Below, in pieces: positions 1 through 7,380 of a DNA stretch of 37,291 nucleotides. The stretch is from an uncultured Collinsella sp. GTDB lineage: Bacteria > Actinomycetota > Coriobacteriia > Coriobacteriales > Coriobacteriaceae. Location: positions 1 to 37,291 of the forward strand of contig CALLFD010000216.1 in the NCBI GenBank assembly GCA_937997605.1, read 5' to 3'. A program made the translations under genes and the position numbers. The notes beneath the pieces were generated by a model. That model saw only the letters and a list, made by a program, of their open reading frames with translations, was not told the origin of the DNA and did not search any database. The first letter of the stretch is position 1, and each line of letters opens with the position of its first letter.

Positions 1-935
1 TGGAGCATACGCTCTCCCAGTTTGGCGTCGAGACCACCTTCGTCGATGCCCACAACCTGGACGAGGTCGAGGGCGCCATCAAGGACAACACCACGGTCAT
101 CTATCTCGAGACGCTCGGCAACCCCAACTCCGACATCCCCAACATCGACGCCATCTCCGAGATCGCCAAGAAGCACGGTTTACCGGTTGTCGTCGACAAC
201 ACCTTCGGCACCCCGTATCTGCTCCGTCCGCTGGAGCATGGTGCCAACATCGTCGTCCACTCCGCAACCAAGTTCATCGGCGGCCACGGCACCTCGCTGG
301 GCGGTGTGATCGTCGACGGCGGTAACTTCGATTGGAAGGCGAGCGGCAAGTATGAGCAGATCGCCGAGCCCAACCCCTCCTACCACGGCGTCTCGTTTGC
401 CGAGGCTGCCGGTCCCGCCGCCTTCGCAACCTATGTCCGCGCTATCCTGCTGCGTGACGAGGGCGCCTGCATCAGTCCGTTCAACGCCTGGGTCCTGCTC
501 CAGGGCACCGAGACTCTGTCGCTGCGCGTTGACCGTCATGTTGAGAACACCAAGAAGGTCGTTGAGTTCCTGGCTGATGACAGCCATGTCGCCAAGGTGA
601 ACCACCCGAGCCTGCCTGGGCACCCCGATCACGAGCTCTATCAGAAGTATTTCCCCAACGGCGGTGCCTCGATCTTTACCTTTGAGATTAAGGGTGGCCA
701 GGAGGCGGCTTGGAAGTTCATCGATCATCTGCAGGTCTTCTCGCTGCTCGCCAACGTGGCCGACGTCAAGTCGCTCGTCGTGCACCCGGCTACCACCACG
801 CACTCCCAGCTCTCTGCCGAGGAGCTCGCCGAGCAGAACATCACGCCCTCCACGATCCGTCTTTCCATCGGTACCGAGAACGCCGAGGATATCATTTGGG
901 ATCTGAAGCAGGCCTTCGCCGCGCTGGACGAGTAA
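1..935 (+). CDS. metY: O-acetylhomoserine sulfhydrylase (aminocarboxypropyltransferase), C-terminal part
   Basis: The gene is open from the left edge (reading frame begins at base 3), so only the C-terminal ~310 residues are present. It is a PLP-dependent Cys/Met metabolism enzyme of the cystathionine gamma-synthase fold, expected to convert O-acetylhomoserine plus sulfide to homocysteine in the cytoplasm. Seen: the strand with the PLP-ring aspartate (VVVDNTFGTPY), then the PLP-lysine motif SATKFIGGHGTSLGG, the SPFNAWVLLQGTETL segment, and the C-terminal LVVHPATTTHSQL and IRLSIGTENAEDI motifs. The long insertion after the lysine (DWKASGKYEQIAEP) is typical of sulfhydrylases rather than cystathionine synthases or lyases. 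It ends with a TAA and is followed closely by a strong terminator, so it is the last gene of its transcript. The family call is firm; acetyl- versus succinyl-homoserine preference is inferred. Confidence 0.93.
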   Translation, partial: EHTLSQFGVETTFVDAHNLDEVEGAIKDNTTVIYLETLGNPNSDIPNIDAISEIAKKHGLPVVVDNTFGTPYLLRPLEHGANIVVHSATKFIGGHGTSLGGVIVDGGNFDWKASGKYEQIAEPNPSYHGVSFAEAAGPAAFATYVRAILLRDEGACISPFNAWVLLQGTETLSLRVDRHVENTKKVVEFLADDSHVAKVNHPSLPGHPDHELYQKYFPNGGASIFTFEIKGGQEAAWKFIDHLQVFSLLANVADVKSLVVHPATTTHSQLSAEELAEQNITPSTIRLSIGTENAEDIIWDLKQAFAALDE

Positions 936-995
936 GGCGACTTGTGCAAGGACCCCTTGCGACTCGATAGGTATAACTGCATAAAATGCCTGCTC

Positions 996-1036
996 AAGGC
1001 GCCTGTGCGAACAATGGTTGCACAGGCGCCTTTTTT
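996..1036 (+). terminator. Rho-independent terminator after metY
   Basis: A 13-bp perfect stem (AAGGCGCCTGTGC paired with GCACAGGCGCCTT) with an 11-base loop is followed by a run of six T. It starts about 60 bp after the metY stop. Confidence 0.93.
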
Positions 1037-1247
1037 GCATAGAGAGGGTGTAAAAACAGGGTTTTTGACACGCTTTATGCATTCGAGTTGTGGAAAACTC
1101 CTGTTGAGAGGATGTGAGTTTTACGCAATTGACGTGCGCCTTTTGAGTAAAACCGCAGGTCGCGATTTGCTCGGGGTACTATGCAGCGCAATCGAATCAC
1201 ACGCAGCTCAAACGCAGCAAAAACGCACTACGGAGGTTTCCAGCTAC
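1037..1247 (+). promoter_or_regulatory. Structured leader with mutually exclusive stems before the secreted protein gene
   Basis: This ~210-bp gene-free stretch runs from the metY terminator to the next start. AAAACTC at 1094-1100 can pair with GAGTTTT at 1116-1122. The overlapping GTTTTAC at 1118-1124 can instead pair with GTAAAAC at 1147-1153. The two perfect 7-bp stems share bases, so only one can form at a time, as in riboswitches and attenuators. A TTGACA at 1065-1070 could be a -35 box, but no good -10 follows it. In actinobacteria, cell-wall protein genes often carry c-di-AMP (ydaO) riboswitches; I do not recognise that consensus here. A regulatory RNA is inferred from base pairing alone. 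Confidence 0.35.
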
Positions 1248-2021
1248 ATGAGGATCGATTCACGAAAACCGAAAGCCGCCGCCCTTTCCGCCGCTCTGAC
1301 CGTGGCACTTTTGGCGGGCGCCGGTGCAACTGATGCCCACGCCGCAACATTGTCCGATACGGTTGGATCTACGCCGTCCGAGACGACGCTGGTACAGCCC
1401 GTTGACTATCGCGGCGATGGTTATGGTTCCATGCAGGAGTGGAACGCCTCGATGGAGGCCAAGCGCGATTCCCTGGAGATGCGCGCTCAGATCATCATGA
1501 ATATGTATGGCGACTATGCCACCGATGACGAGCGCGCTGTGCTGCAGGGCTGTATCGACGGTGCGGGTAGCCTGTTGACGATGGGGGAGGTCGACGCCAA
1601 GTCGACCGAGCTCGATGAGCTGCGCACTGCGCTTGAGGATGCCAAGCGCGAAGCGCTCGAGGCTGCCGCCGAGGCGGAGGCTGCCGAGGCCGCCCAGGCT
1701 TCGTACTACAACGCCGGTTACACTCCGTCCTATGCGTCTGCCGCGTCCTACGCGAACGGATCGGGCCTGACGCGCTCTGCGGGTGTCAATAACTACAACG
1801 GGCGCCGCGAGACCTATTACAGCAGCAATGTGCTTTATCACTATCGCACGGGCGAATGGACTCAGGATTCTGAGGGCTTCTGGCGCGATTCCGACGGCTA
1901 TTACGTTGTTGCCGCGGGCGATATGGCCCAGGGCTCGACCTTTACGGGCTCCAAGGGTGATTGCAAGGTCTATGACTCCGGCTGCGCTGCCGGAACCACC
2001 GACTACTACACCGGTTGGTAA
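1248..2021 (+). CDS. Secreted protein with coiled coil and C-terminal RlpA/3D-like domain
   Basis: The start at 1248 is chosen because ACGGAGG lies 9 bases upstream and a classic signal peptide follows: basic MRIDSRKPK, a hydrophobic run to about residue 27, and an AHA cleavage site near residue 32. The mature part (about 225 residues) has a mixed helical region and an Ala/Glu-rich helix (LDELRTALEDAKREALEA) likely to form a coiled coil. A Tyr/Asn/Ser-rich linker follows. The C-terminal ~60 residues contain DGYYVVAAGDMAQGSTF and GDCKVYDSGCAAG. This pattern of small residues, two cysteines and a terminal aspartate resembles the double-psi beta-barrel 3D/RlpA-like modules of cell-wall proteins in Coriobacteriia. 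A role in peptidoglycan binding or remodelling is inferred. It stands alone after a structured leader. The export call is firm, the domain call moderate. Confidence 0.8.
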   Translation: MRIDSRKPKAAALSAALTVALLAGAGATDAHAATLSDTVGSTPSETTLVQPVDYRGDGYGSMQEWNASMEAKRDSLEMRAQIIMNMYGDYATDDERAVLQGCIDGAGSLLTMGEVDAKSTELDELRTALEDAKREALEAAAEAEAAEAAQASYYNAGYTPSYASAASYANGSGLTRSAGVNNYNGRRETYYSSNVLYHYRTGEWTQDSEGFWRDSDGYYVVAAGDMAQGSTFTGSKGDCKVYDSGCAAGTTDYYTGW

Positions 2022-2207
2022 TTTTTCTGCATCACGGATATTTGGCGGACGGGCGTCTTTACCGAGCTTTAGGGCAACGTAAGGACGTCCGTTCTATGTA
2101 TGCGTTTGAGTTAACAGAGCCCTTACCGTGGCGGTACGCTGGGCGTATGGATGCGGGGCACACTAGTTCATGAGAAATAAGGTCTTTCTCGTGGAGGAAG
2201 TGGTCTT

Positions 2208-2414
2208 GTGAACGCTCGAGATATCGCCGTTGCCGCCATTGCATTGACGCTTGGTTGCCTTGGTCCTACGGCCGCGCTCGTCGCAGGTGTGCAGGGGTCT
2301 TGTGGGGCTGCCTCTATTGTGGTCGGCGCGTTGATCGCGGCCGCGCTGCTGGGAAGTGCGGGTGTAGTCCTTTGTCGCGACGATGAGGGGCAGGCGTCGG
2401 AGTCGCAGCTCTAA
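2208..2414 (+). CDS. Small membrane protein, two predicted helices
   Basis: A 68-residue protein that starts at GTG behind GGAGGA with 9-base spacing. It is almost wholly hydrophobic: one segment at about residues 5-26 (VAAIALTLGCLGPTAALVAG) and a second at about 33-55 (SIVVGALIAAALLGSAGVVL), then an acidic-polar tail ending SESQL. The short Gly/Ser turn between the segments suggests a helical hairpin. No family is recognised and no partner gene is adjacent; the preceding 186 bp contains no other gene. The good ribosome binding site and sharp hydrophobic pattern support a real gene. Function unknown. Confidence 0.6.
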   Translation: MNARDIAVAAIALTLGCLGPTAALVAGVQGSCGAASIVVGALIAAALLGSAGVVLCRDDEGQASESQL

Positions 2415-2451
2415 CCGTTGTGAAGCTGATTTTTGGCCAAAGATGAAAAAG

Positions 2452-2491
2452 GAAGCCGCTGCGAGGGGAGTGCCCCTTGCGGCGGCTTTGC
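2452..2491 (-). terminator. Terminator of panE (minus strand)
   Basis: A long stem (AAGCCGC.GC.AGGGG paired with its near complement, with a few G-U pairs and a 3-base loop) is followed on the minus strand by CCTTTTTCATC. It lies about 30 bp beyond the panE stop. On the plus strand it lacks a T run, so it mainly serves the minus-strand gene. Confidence 0.75.
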
Positions 2492-2523
2492 CATTGGATC
2501 TGTTGGCTGCAGTATGCCGAACA

Positions 2524-3438
2524 CTACCGGCTGCTTTCTATTTCGCGAATCCTCTGGTAGAGCCAATCGTTTTGCGGCACTTGGATATCGTGTTTGGCGG
2601 CCAGGCGGCAAATGGTGCCCGCGAACTCCTCGACTTCGGTTTTTCGTTGTGCGATGCGGTCCTGCGCCATCGAGGGCATACCGGCGGGGTCGATTCCCTC
2701 GATGAGGTGCACCATTTGCGTCAGGTCTGCCTCGGTCAGCTCAACGCCCTCGGCGTTGGCAACCGCAAGCGTCTCGCGCATGGCGGAGACAAAACAGCGG
2801 CGCTGCTCGGAGCCCGGCTCCGTGGCGCTTCCGTAGGTCCCGCCGTAGGCCATGCAGGTCTGGTTGATGCCGTCGTTGAGCATGAGTTTGGCCCACATGC
2901 GGTGCGCAATGTCGCTCTCGACGGTATGGGCGATGCCGCAGCGCGTATAGAACTCGTCGATGACGGTAACGGTTGCGGGCTTGGTGCCCGCTGCCGCGCC
3001 AAAGCGAATCTCGCCCGCATTGGTAAAGGTGAGCTCTCCGTTGAGGAACACGGCGTCCATGCCTTGGCAGATACCCAGGACGGTGTGCTCCCAGCCAAAG
3101 CGCTCGGCAATCTTTTGCTCGCTCGTGATGCCGTTGCACAGCGAGGCGATGAGCGTGTTGGGTCCCACGACGCGCTCCATAGTCTTGAGTGCTTGGTCGA
3201 GACCGGTGGTCTTGACTGTCAGGATGACCAGATCGGCGGGCGTCGCCTCGCTGGCGCGGACGGACGTGAGATCGCAGGGCTTGCCGTTGACAGTGAGCGC
3301 ATCGCCCGCGTGACGCTCAAAACGGGTGTCATCCATAACGTATTCGACGGCGTCATTGCCGAGGGTCTTGGCAATCATGCTGCCGTAGAGCAAGCCGACG
3401 CCGCCCTTGCCGATAAAGGCGACCTTGTTGATCTGCAT
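2524..3438 (-). CDS. panE: 2-dehydropantoate 2-reductase (ketopantoate reductase family)
   Basis: A 304-residue protein of the ApbA/PanE family, which reduces 2-dehydropantoate to pantoate with NADPH in pantothenate and CoA synthesis. Seen: N-terminal Rossmann motif VAFIGKGGVGLLYG, a second strand ending in a basic residue (YVMDDTRFERHAGD), the LVILTVKTTGLDQAL segment, the NGITSEQKIAERFG segment, and the helical C-terminal domain with KLMLNDGINQTC. The length fits the family. ATG at 3438 is preferred over the in-frame ATG 9 bases upstream because GAGGAG sits 9 bases before it but directly abuts the other. A terminator-like hairpin lies just before this ribosome binding site. The small gene at 3555-3749 is upstream on the same strand. 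Paralogues with other 2-oxoacid substrates exist, so the exact substrate is less certain than the fold. Confidence 0.85.
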   Translation of the reverse strand: MQINKVAFIGKGGVGLLYGSMIAKTLGNDAVEYVMDDTRFERHAGDALTVNGKPCDLTSVRASEATPADLVILTVKTTGLDQALKTMERVVGPNTLIASLCNGITSEQKIAERFGWEHTVLGICQGMDAVFLNGELTFTNAGEIRFGAAAGTKPATVTVIDEFYTRCGIAHTVESDIAHRMWAKLMLNDGINQTCMAYGGTYGSATEPGSEQRRCFVSAMRETLAVANAEGVELTEADLTQMVHLIEGIDPAGMPSMAQDRIAQRKTEVEEFAGTICRLAAKHDIQVPQNDWLYQRIREIESSR

Positions 3439-3454
3439 GTGAATCATCTCCTCA

Positions 3455-3482
3455 CAAAAAGGCGCCCGCGTGCGGGGCGCCT
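3455..3482 (-). terminator. Hairpin with T run between the 64-residue gene and panE
   Basis: On the minus strand AGGCGCCC, a 7-base loop and GGGCGCCT are followed by TTTTTGTG. The panE ribosome binding site begins only a few bases after the T run. It therefore either ends the transcript of the small upstream gene or works as an attenuator in the panE leader. Confidence 0.8.
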
Positions 3483-3554
3483 GGTGGATTGTATGCCGCT
3501 GGAGCATGTAGCGTGCACCGGAGGCGGAATTTAGAAGAACAAACGCATGGGGAC

Positions 3555-3749
3555 TTATGCCGCGGGGCAGATGGCAAAAACGCGTGCGGGATATCCAACA
3601 CCATCACGGACCTTAGGGAAGGTGCAGAAGATGACGGCGCCTGTGGCGGGAAGCTCGTCCAGATGGTCCATGGCCTCGATCTGATAGCGGTCGACCGAGA
3701 GGATGTACTGCTCGCCGGGGTAGGGGTAGGCATCCTCGCGCGTGGTCAC
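3555..3749 (-). CDS. Small protein of unknown function (64 aa)
   Basis: It starts at GTG with an excellent AAAGGAGG ribosome binding site 5 bases upstream, which is the main reason for calling it. The product is compact and soluble: an acidic N-terminus with two Tyr-Pro pairs (EDAYPYPGEQYI), a strand-rich middle (ILSVDRYQIEAMDHLDEL), then GAVIFCTFPKVRDGVGYP and a short hydrophobic end. No signal peptide, membrane helix or metal motif is seen. It lies 116 bp upstream of panE on the same strand, separated by a terminator-like hairpin. I do not recognise the family. Function unknown. Confidence 0.55.
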   Translation of the reverse strand: MTTREDAYPYPGEQYILSVDRYQIEAMDHLDELPATGAVIFCTFPKVRDGVGYPARVFAICPAA

Positions 3750-3912
3750 GCTCGCCTCCTTTCATCGGGCTTTTTGCTGATGTTAAAGCGGTGCCGTGAC
3801 AGCTCGATTTCTGCTGCGTTACGATACGTTCTCGATTGCGATTCCACGATGTTTCGGCTGCGTGACCATTGTGTTTCGCCTTGCCGGGGCGCTGATGGCG
3901 AAGGGAGGGGCC

Positions 3913-5103
3913 GTGCAATACCGTGTTGACCCCAAAAGTGGTAACCGAATATCCGCTCTGGGTCTGGGCTGCATGAGGTTTCCCGGTGCGCCGGGACACC
4001 CCGATGCGAAGACGGCCGATGCCATCATCTCCCGCGCGGTGGAGCAGGGGATTAACTACCTGGACACGGCCTATCTCTATCCCGGCAACGAGGCGTGCGT
4101 GGGTGCGTCGCTTGAGCGCCTGGGCTTGCGCGACCAGGTTTTGCTCGCAACCAAGCTGCCGCATGCTTCGTGCAAATGCGCGGAGGATTTCGACCGGTTC
4201 TTCGACGAGCAACTGCGCCGCCTACGGACCGACCATATCGACTATTACCTCATGCATAACATTACCTCGCCCGCCCAGTGGGAACGTGTGGTGGCGTTGG
4301 GCATTGAGGACTGGATCGCGTGTCAAAAGGCGGCGGGGCGCATTCGCCAGATTGGTTTTTCGTACCACGGCAGCGCGGTGGATTTCCTGACGATGCTTGA
4401 CGCATATGACTGGGATTTTTGCCAGATCCAGTACAATTACGCTGGAGAGCGATATCAGGCGGGAACAGCGGGGCTCATGGCCGCCGCCGAGCGAGGCCTC
4501 GCGGTGTTTGTGATGGAGCCGCTGCTGGGCGGGCGTTTAGCGGGCAAGCTGCCGCCACGGGCCCGCGCTGTGCTCGATAGTGCCCGTGACCCGCATTTGC
4601 TCACTCCTGCCGCCTGGGGTCTTTCGTGGGTGTGGAATCATCCTCAGGTGACGATGCTGCTTTCGGGTATGACCGATACCGCGCAGGTGGATGAGAATTC
4701 GTCACTGGCAGACCTCGCGTTGCCGAATTCGATGACTGCCAACCAGCTCGACACGATCGCGCACGTGCTGGATGAGTTTGAAAAATCGAATCGCGTGCCC
4801 TGCACGGGATGCGGCTATTGCATGCCGTGCCCTAAAGGCATCAATATCCCTGGATGTTTTGCCGCCTACAACGCAAGCTATGCGCACAGCTGGTTTACGG
4901 GGCTGTCTCAATACTTTACGGCGAGCGCGGTGCGCACAAGCGAGCCCAAGTTGGTGAGCAATTGCGTCAAATGCGGCAAATGCGCGCGGCACTGCCCACA
5001 GCACATCGATATTCCCGAGTGTCTCGACGATGTGCGCCGACGTTTCCAGCCTGGTCCCGTGACGGCGGTGCTTAAGGCCTTCGGCAAAACACGCTCCTCA
5101 TGA
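3913..5103 (+). CDS. Aldo/keto reductase with C-terminal double [4Fe-4S] ferredoxin domain
   Basis: About 396 residues. An N-terminal aldo/keto reductase barrel carries the usual tetrad: Asp and Tyr in INYLDTAYLYPGNE, Lys in LLATKLPHA, and His in DYYLMHN. After about residue 290 come two cysteine clusters, CTGCGYCMPCPKGINIP and CVKCGKCARHCPQHIDIP, each able to hold a [4Fe-4S] centre. This architecture is common in anaerobes, where the clusters are thought to feed electrons to or from ferredoxin; the substrate is unknown. GTG at 3913 is preferred because GGAGG lies 4 bases upstream and the product then begins MQYR, as in relatives. ATG at 3895 is the alternative. The stop is followed immediately by the first copy of an 81-bp hairpin element. 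Confidence 0.88.
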   Translation: MQYRVDPKSGNRISALGLGCMRFPGAPGHPDAKTADAIISRAVEQGINYLDTAYLYPGNEACVGASLERLGLRDQVLLATKLPHASCKCAEDFDRFFDEQLRRLRTDHIDYYLMHNITSPAQWERVVALGIEDWIACQKAAGRIRQIGFSYHGSAVDFLTMLDAYDWDFCQIQYNYAGERYQAGTAGLMAAAERGLAVFVMEPLLGGRLAGKLPPRARAVLDSARDPHLLTPAAWGLSWVWNHPQVTMLLSGMTDTAQVDENSSLADLALPNSMTANQLDTIAHVLDEFEKSNRVPCTGCGYCMPCPKGINIPGCFAAYNASYAHSWFTGLSQYFTASAVRTSEPKLVSNCVKCGKCARHCPQHIDIPECLDDVRRRFQPGPVTAVLKAFGKTRSS

Positions 5104-5184
5104 CCCTTTTATATCTTGTGATGGAATAGTTCCTGTTTGCGGCAGAATAGGGCGATAGCAGGAACTATTTCGCCGCAACTGATG
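5104..5184 (+). repeat. 81-bp hairpin element, copy 1
   Basis: It aligns without gaps to 6271-6351 with about three quarters identity. It begins right after the aldo/keto reductase stop (CCCTTTTATA) and ends CGCAACTGATG, directly against the next ribosome binding site. A long stem pairs about 5115-5135 with 5159-5178. The stem segment GTTCC (5129-5133) pairs with GGAAC (5161-5165). The loop contains GTTTGCG and AATA followed by GGC, which are shared with copy 2. Confidence 0.85.
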
Positions 5185-5194
5185 GGAGGCTATC

Positions 5195-6214
5195 GTGGGT
5201 GACCGAGGTTTACGTAATGATTCGCGTGAGGTTCGTTGGGGCATTTTGGGCGCTGGGCACATTTCTCATCGATTTGCATCGTCGCTCAAGAAGGTCGACG
5301 GGGCACGGCTGGTGGCTGCGGCCGGCCGCACTCCTGCGCATGTCGAGGAATTTTCCCGAGCGTTTTCGATCGATGCTGCGCATAGCCATGCCTCGGCCGA
5401 TGATAACGGCGATGCGGCTTATGACGCGCTGATTGCCGACCCCGATGTCGACGCAATCTACTTGGCTCTTCCGCATGGCATGCATACGCGTTGGGCCTGT
5501 CGCGCGCTGCGCGCCGGAAAGGCCGTGCTGTGCGAAAAGCCGGCCGTTTTGAGTGAGGAAGAGGCTCTCTCGATTGCTTCCACCTCTCGCGAGCGCGGCG
5601 TGCTGTTTATGGAGGCGATGAAGAATCGGTTTTGCCCGATGCGCACTCGCGTGAAGGACTTGCTTGCGTCGGGTGAGCTTGGCCGTATTGTCTCGATTGA
5701 AAGCGTGCAAAAGCTCGATTACGGCGAGCCTCCTTCGGGCTATCTGCTTGATCCGTTGCAGGGCGGCTGTCTATATGATATGGGCTGCTATGCAGTCGGT
5801 TGGTTTGAGGATTTGCTCGCGGGCGCGTGCGAGGTTTCTTCCCGTGAAGTTCGCTGGCGTGACGTATCAGGCGGCCGCGTCGATTGGGCCGACGAGATCC
5901 ATATGAGCGTCGGCGGTATACCCATTCATATGGTGTGCGACGGCAAAGCAACATATGAAAGCCGCTTAACGATTGCCTGTGAGCGGGGCTCGTTGGAAAT
6001 CGAGCGGCTCCATCGCCCCGAGCTCGCTCATGTGAAGTATTCCGACGGTCGAACGCTAGAAATAAATGCCCCGTTTGAGGTCGATGATTTCTACGGCGAA
6101 ATCCAGCATGCGACGCAGCTCATTCAGGCGGGGAAACTCGAGAGTCCCGTCATGCCCCTTGCCGCCACGCAGCGCTGCGCGCACATCATCGATGCGATTC
6201 GTTTGAAACTTTAG
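5195..6214 (+). CDS. Gfo/Idh/MocA family NAD(P)-dependent oxidoreductase
   Basis: A 339-residue protein with a GTG start behind GGGAGG. The N-terminal Rossmann domain shows WGILGAGHISHRFASSL, then DVDAIYLALPHGMHTRW and the family signature VLCEKPAVLSEEEA. The C-terminal alpha/beta domain begins with the substrate-site lysine segment FMEAMKNRFCPM. The length and motifs fit the subgroup that includes dihydrodiol dehydrogenase-like and sugar/inositol dehydrogenase-like enzymes. The true substrate cannot be read from sequence. The 81-bp hairpin element ends 10 bp before the start, so translation or transcription may be controlled through it. The family assignment is firm. Confidence 0.88.
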   Translation: MGDRGLRNDSREVRWGILGAGHISHRFASSLKKVDGARLVAAAGRTPAHVEEFSRAFSIDAAHSHASADDNGDAAYDALIADPDVDAIYLALPHGMHTRWACRALRAGKAVLCEKPAVLSEEEALSIASTSRERGVLFMEAMKNRFCPMRTRVKDLLASGELGRIVSIESVQKLDYGEPPSGYLLDPLQGGCLYDMGCYAVGWFEDLLAGACEVSSREVRWRDVSGGRVDWADEIHMSVGGIPIHMVCDGKATYESRLTIACERGSLEIERLHRPELAHVKYSDGRTLEINAPFEVDDFYGEIQHATQLIQAGKLESPVMPLAATQRCAHIIDAIRLKL

Positions 6215-6270
6215 GGCGTGGGGGCATGGCACCAGCGCTTGGAATGCCTGGAGGCCTTTGTCCCTGATGC

Positions 6271-6351
6271 CCCTTTTATAACTTGCGGTGGAATACGGTC
6301 TGTTTGCGCCAAAATAAGGCACCAATAGACCGTATTTCACCGCAACTGATG
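6271..6351 (+). repeat. 81-bp hairpin element, copy 2
   Basis: Second copy of the element at 5104-5184. Its stem is more regular: 19 bp from TTGCGGTGGAATA through CGGTC (6296-6300), pairing with GACCG (6328-6332) through TATTTCACCGCAA, with one G-U pair. Where the stem sequence differs from copy 1, both sides change together. It directly abuts the AGGAGGG ribosome binding site of nfo. Confidence 0.87.
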
Positions 6352-6366
6352 AGGAGGGAGCTGGAG

Positions 6367-7233
6367 ATGCTGACGATCGGGTGCCATCTTTCGACGACGA
6401 AGGGCTATCGGGCAATGGGGGAGACAGCGTTGTCCATTGGCGCCAATACCTTTGCATTCTTTACGCGCAACCCGCGCGGCGGCAAGGCGAAAGACCTTGA
6501 CATGGATGACGTGGCGGCCCTGCGCGAGCTTATGGAGCAAAACGACTTTGGCCCGCTCGTGGCTCATGCCCCGTATACCTATAACCCCTGCTCAGCCAAA
6601 GAGCGGGCGCGCGAGTTTGCCCTGGAGGCCATGGCAGAGGACCTGCGGCGCATGGAGGCGCTGCCCGGCAACTACTACAACTTCCATCCCGGTGCGCATG
6701 TGGGGCAGGGCTCCGACGCCGGCATTCAGATGATTGTCGACACCCTGTGCCAGGTGATGTTTGAGGGCCAGCAGACGACGGTGCTGCTCGAGACCATGGC
6801 CGGCAAGGGTACCGAGGTGGGCCGCAGCTTTGAGGAGCTGGCGTGCATTATCGAGGGCGTTGCCGCCAAGTGCCCAGAGCTGTCCGATAAGCTGGGCGTT
6901 TGTTTGGACACCTGCCATGTGAGCGATGCCGGCTACGACATCATCCATGATCTGGACGGCGTACTCGACGAGTTCGACCGCGTGGTGGGTATCGATCGCT
7001 TGCATGCCGTACACATCAACGATTCGAAGAACCCTTGTGGCGCCCATAAAGATCGTCACGAGTGCATCGGCAAGGGATACCTTGGCAGCGAGGAATTTGG
7101 TGGCGGTATGCAGGCTATGCAGAATATTGTATCGAATGGCCACTTGCGTTCGCTGCCGTTTATTTTGGAGACTCCGAACGAACTTGCAGGTTATGCAGCT
7201 GAAATTAGACTATTAAGGTCATTGCAGCAGTAA
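6367..7233 (+). CDS. nfo: Endonuclease IV (AP endonuclease)
   Basis: A 288-residue TIM-barrel enzyme that incises DNA 5' of abasic sites in base excision repair. Trinuclear zinc ligand motifs are all visible: HAPYTYN, NFHPGAHVG, LLETMAGKGTEVG, GVCLDTCHVSDAGYD, HINDSKNPCGAHKDRHECIGKG, and ILETPNE near the C-terminus. The length matches bacterial Nfo. ATG at 6367 is chosen because the product then begins MLTIGCHLST, like relatives, and GAGGAGG is upstream. The gene stands alone downstream of hairpin copy 2. It has no terminator of its own that I can see in the 60 bp before the next promoter. Confidence 0.95.
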   Translation: MLTIGCHLSTTKGYRAMGETALSIGANTFAFFTRNPRGGKAKDLDMDDVAALRELMEQNDFGPLVAHAPYTYNPCSAKERAREFALEAMAEDLRRMEALPGNYYNFHPGAHVGQGSDAGIQMIVDTLCQVMFEGQQTTVLLETMAGKGTEVGRSFEELACIIEGVAAKCPELSDKLGVCLDTCHVSDAGYDIIHDLDGVLDEFDRVVGIDRLHAVHINDSKNPCGAHKDRHECIGKGYLGSEEFGGGMQAMQNIVSNGHLRSLPFILETPNELAGYAAEIRLLRSLQQ

Positions 7234-7294
7234 TGACTGTCACAAAGTAGAGTATTCCATTCACGTTATGGGTTTGTTTCAATCAGTTTTCTCA

Positions 7295-7323
7295 TTGCAG
7301 ATTCGTAATTCCGGGTGCATAAT
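7295..7323 (+). promoter_or_regulatory. Sigma-70-type promoter of the amino-acid ABC operon
   Basis: TTGCAG and CATAAT are separated by exactly 17 bases, in an AT-richer stretch about 60 bp upstream of the lipoprotein start. This is the best -35/-10 pair in the gap. Confidence 0.6.
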
Positions 7324-7380
7324 AGCCAACAGTTTTTGCAGACCTCTGAATCAAACGAGGTCACCGGAAGGAGACTGATT

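Noticed and set aside
942..1247. Upstream extension of the secreted protein gene frame
   Set aside because: The extension would run through the metY terminator, lacks a ribosome binding site, and would bury the signal peptide that begins at 1248.
2383..3534. A 383-codon plus-strand frame opposite panE
   Set aside because: panE on the other strand has the Rossmann motif, a good ribosome binding site and a terminator; the plus frame has none of these.
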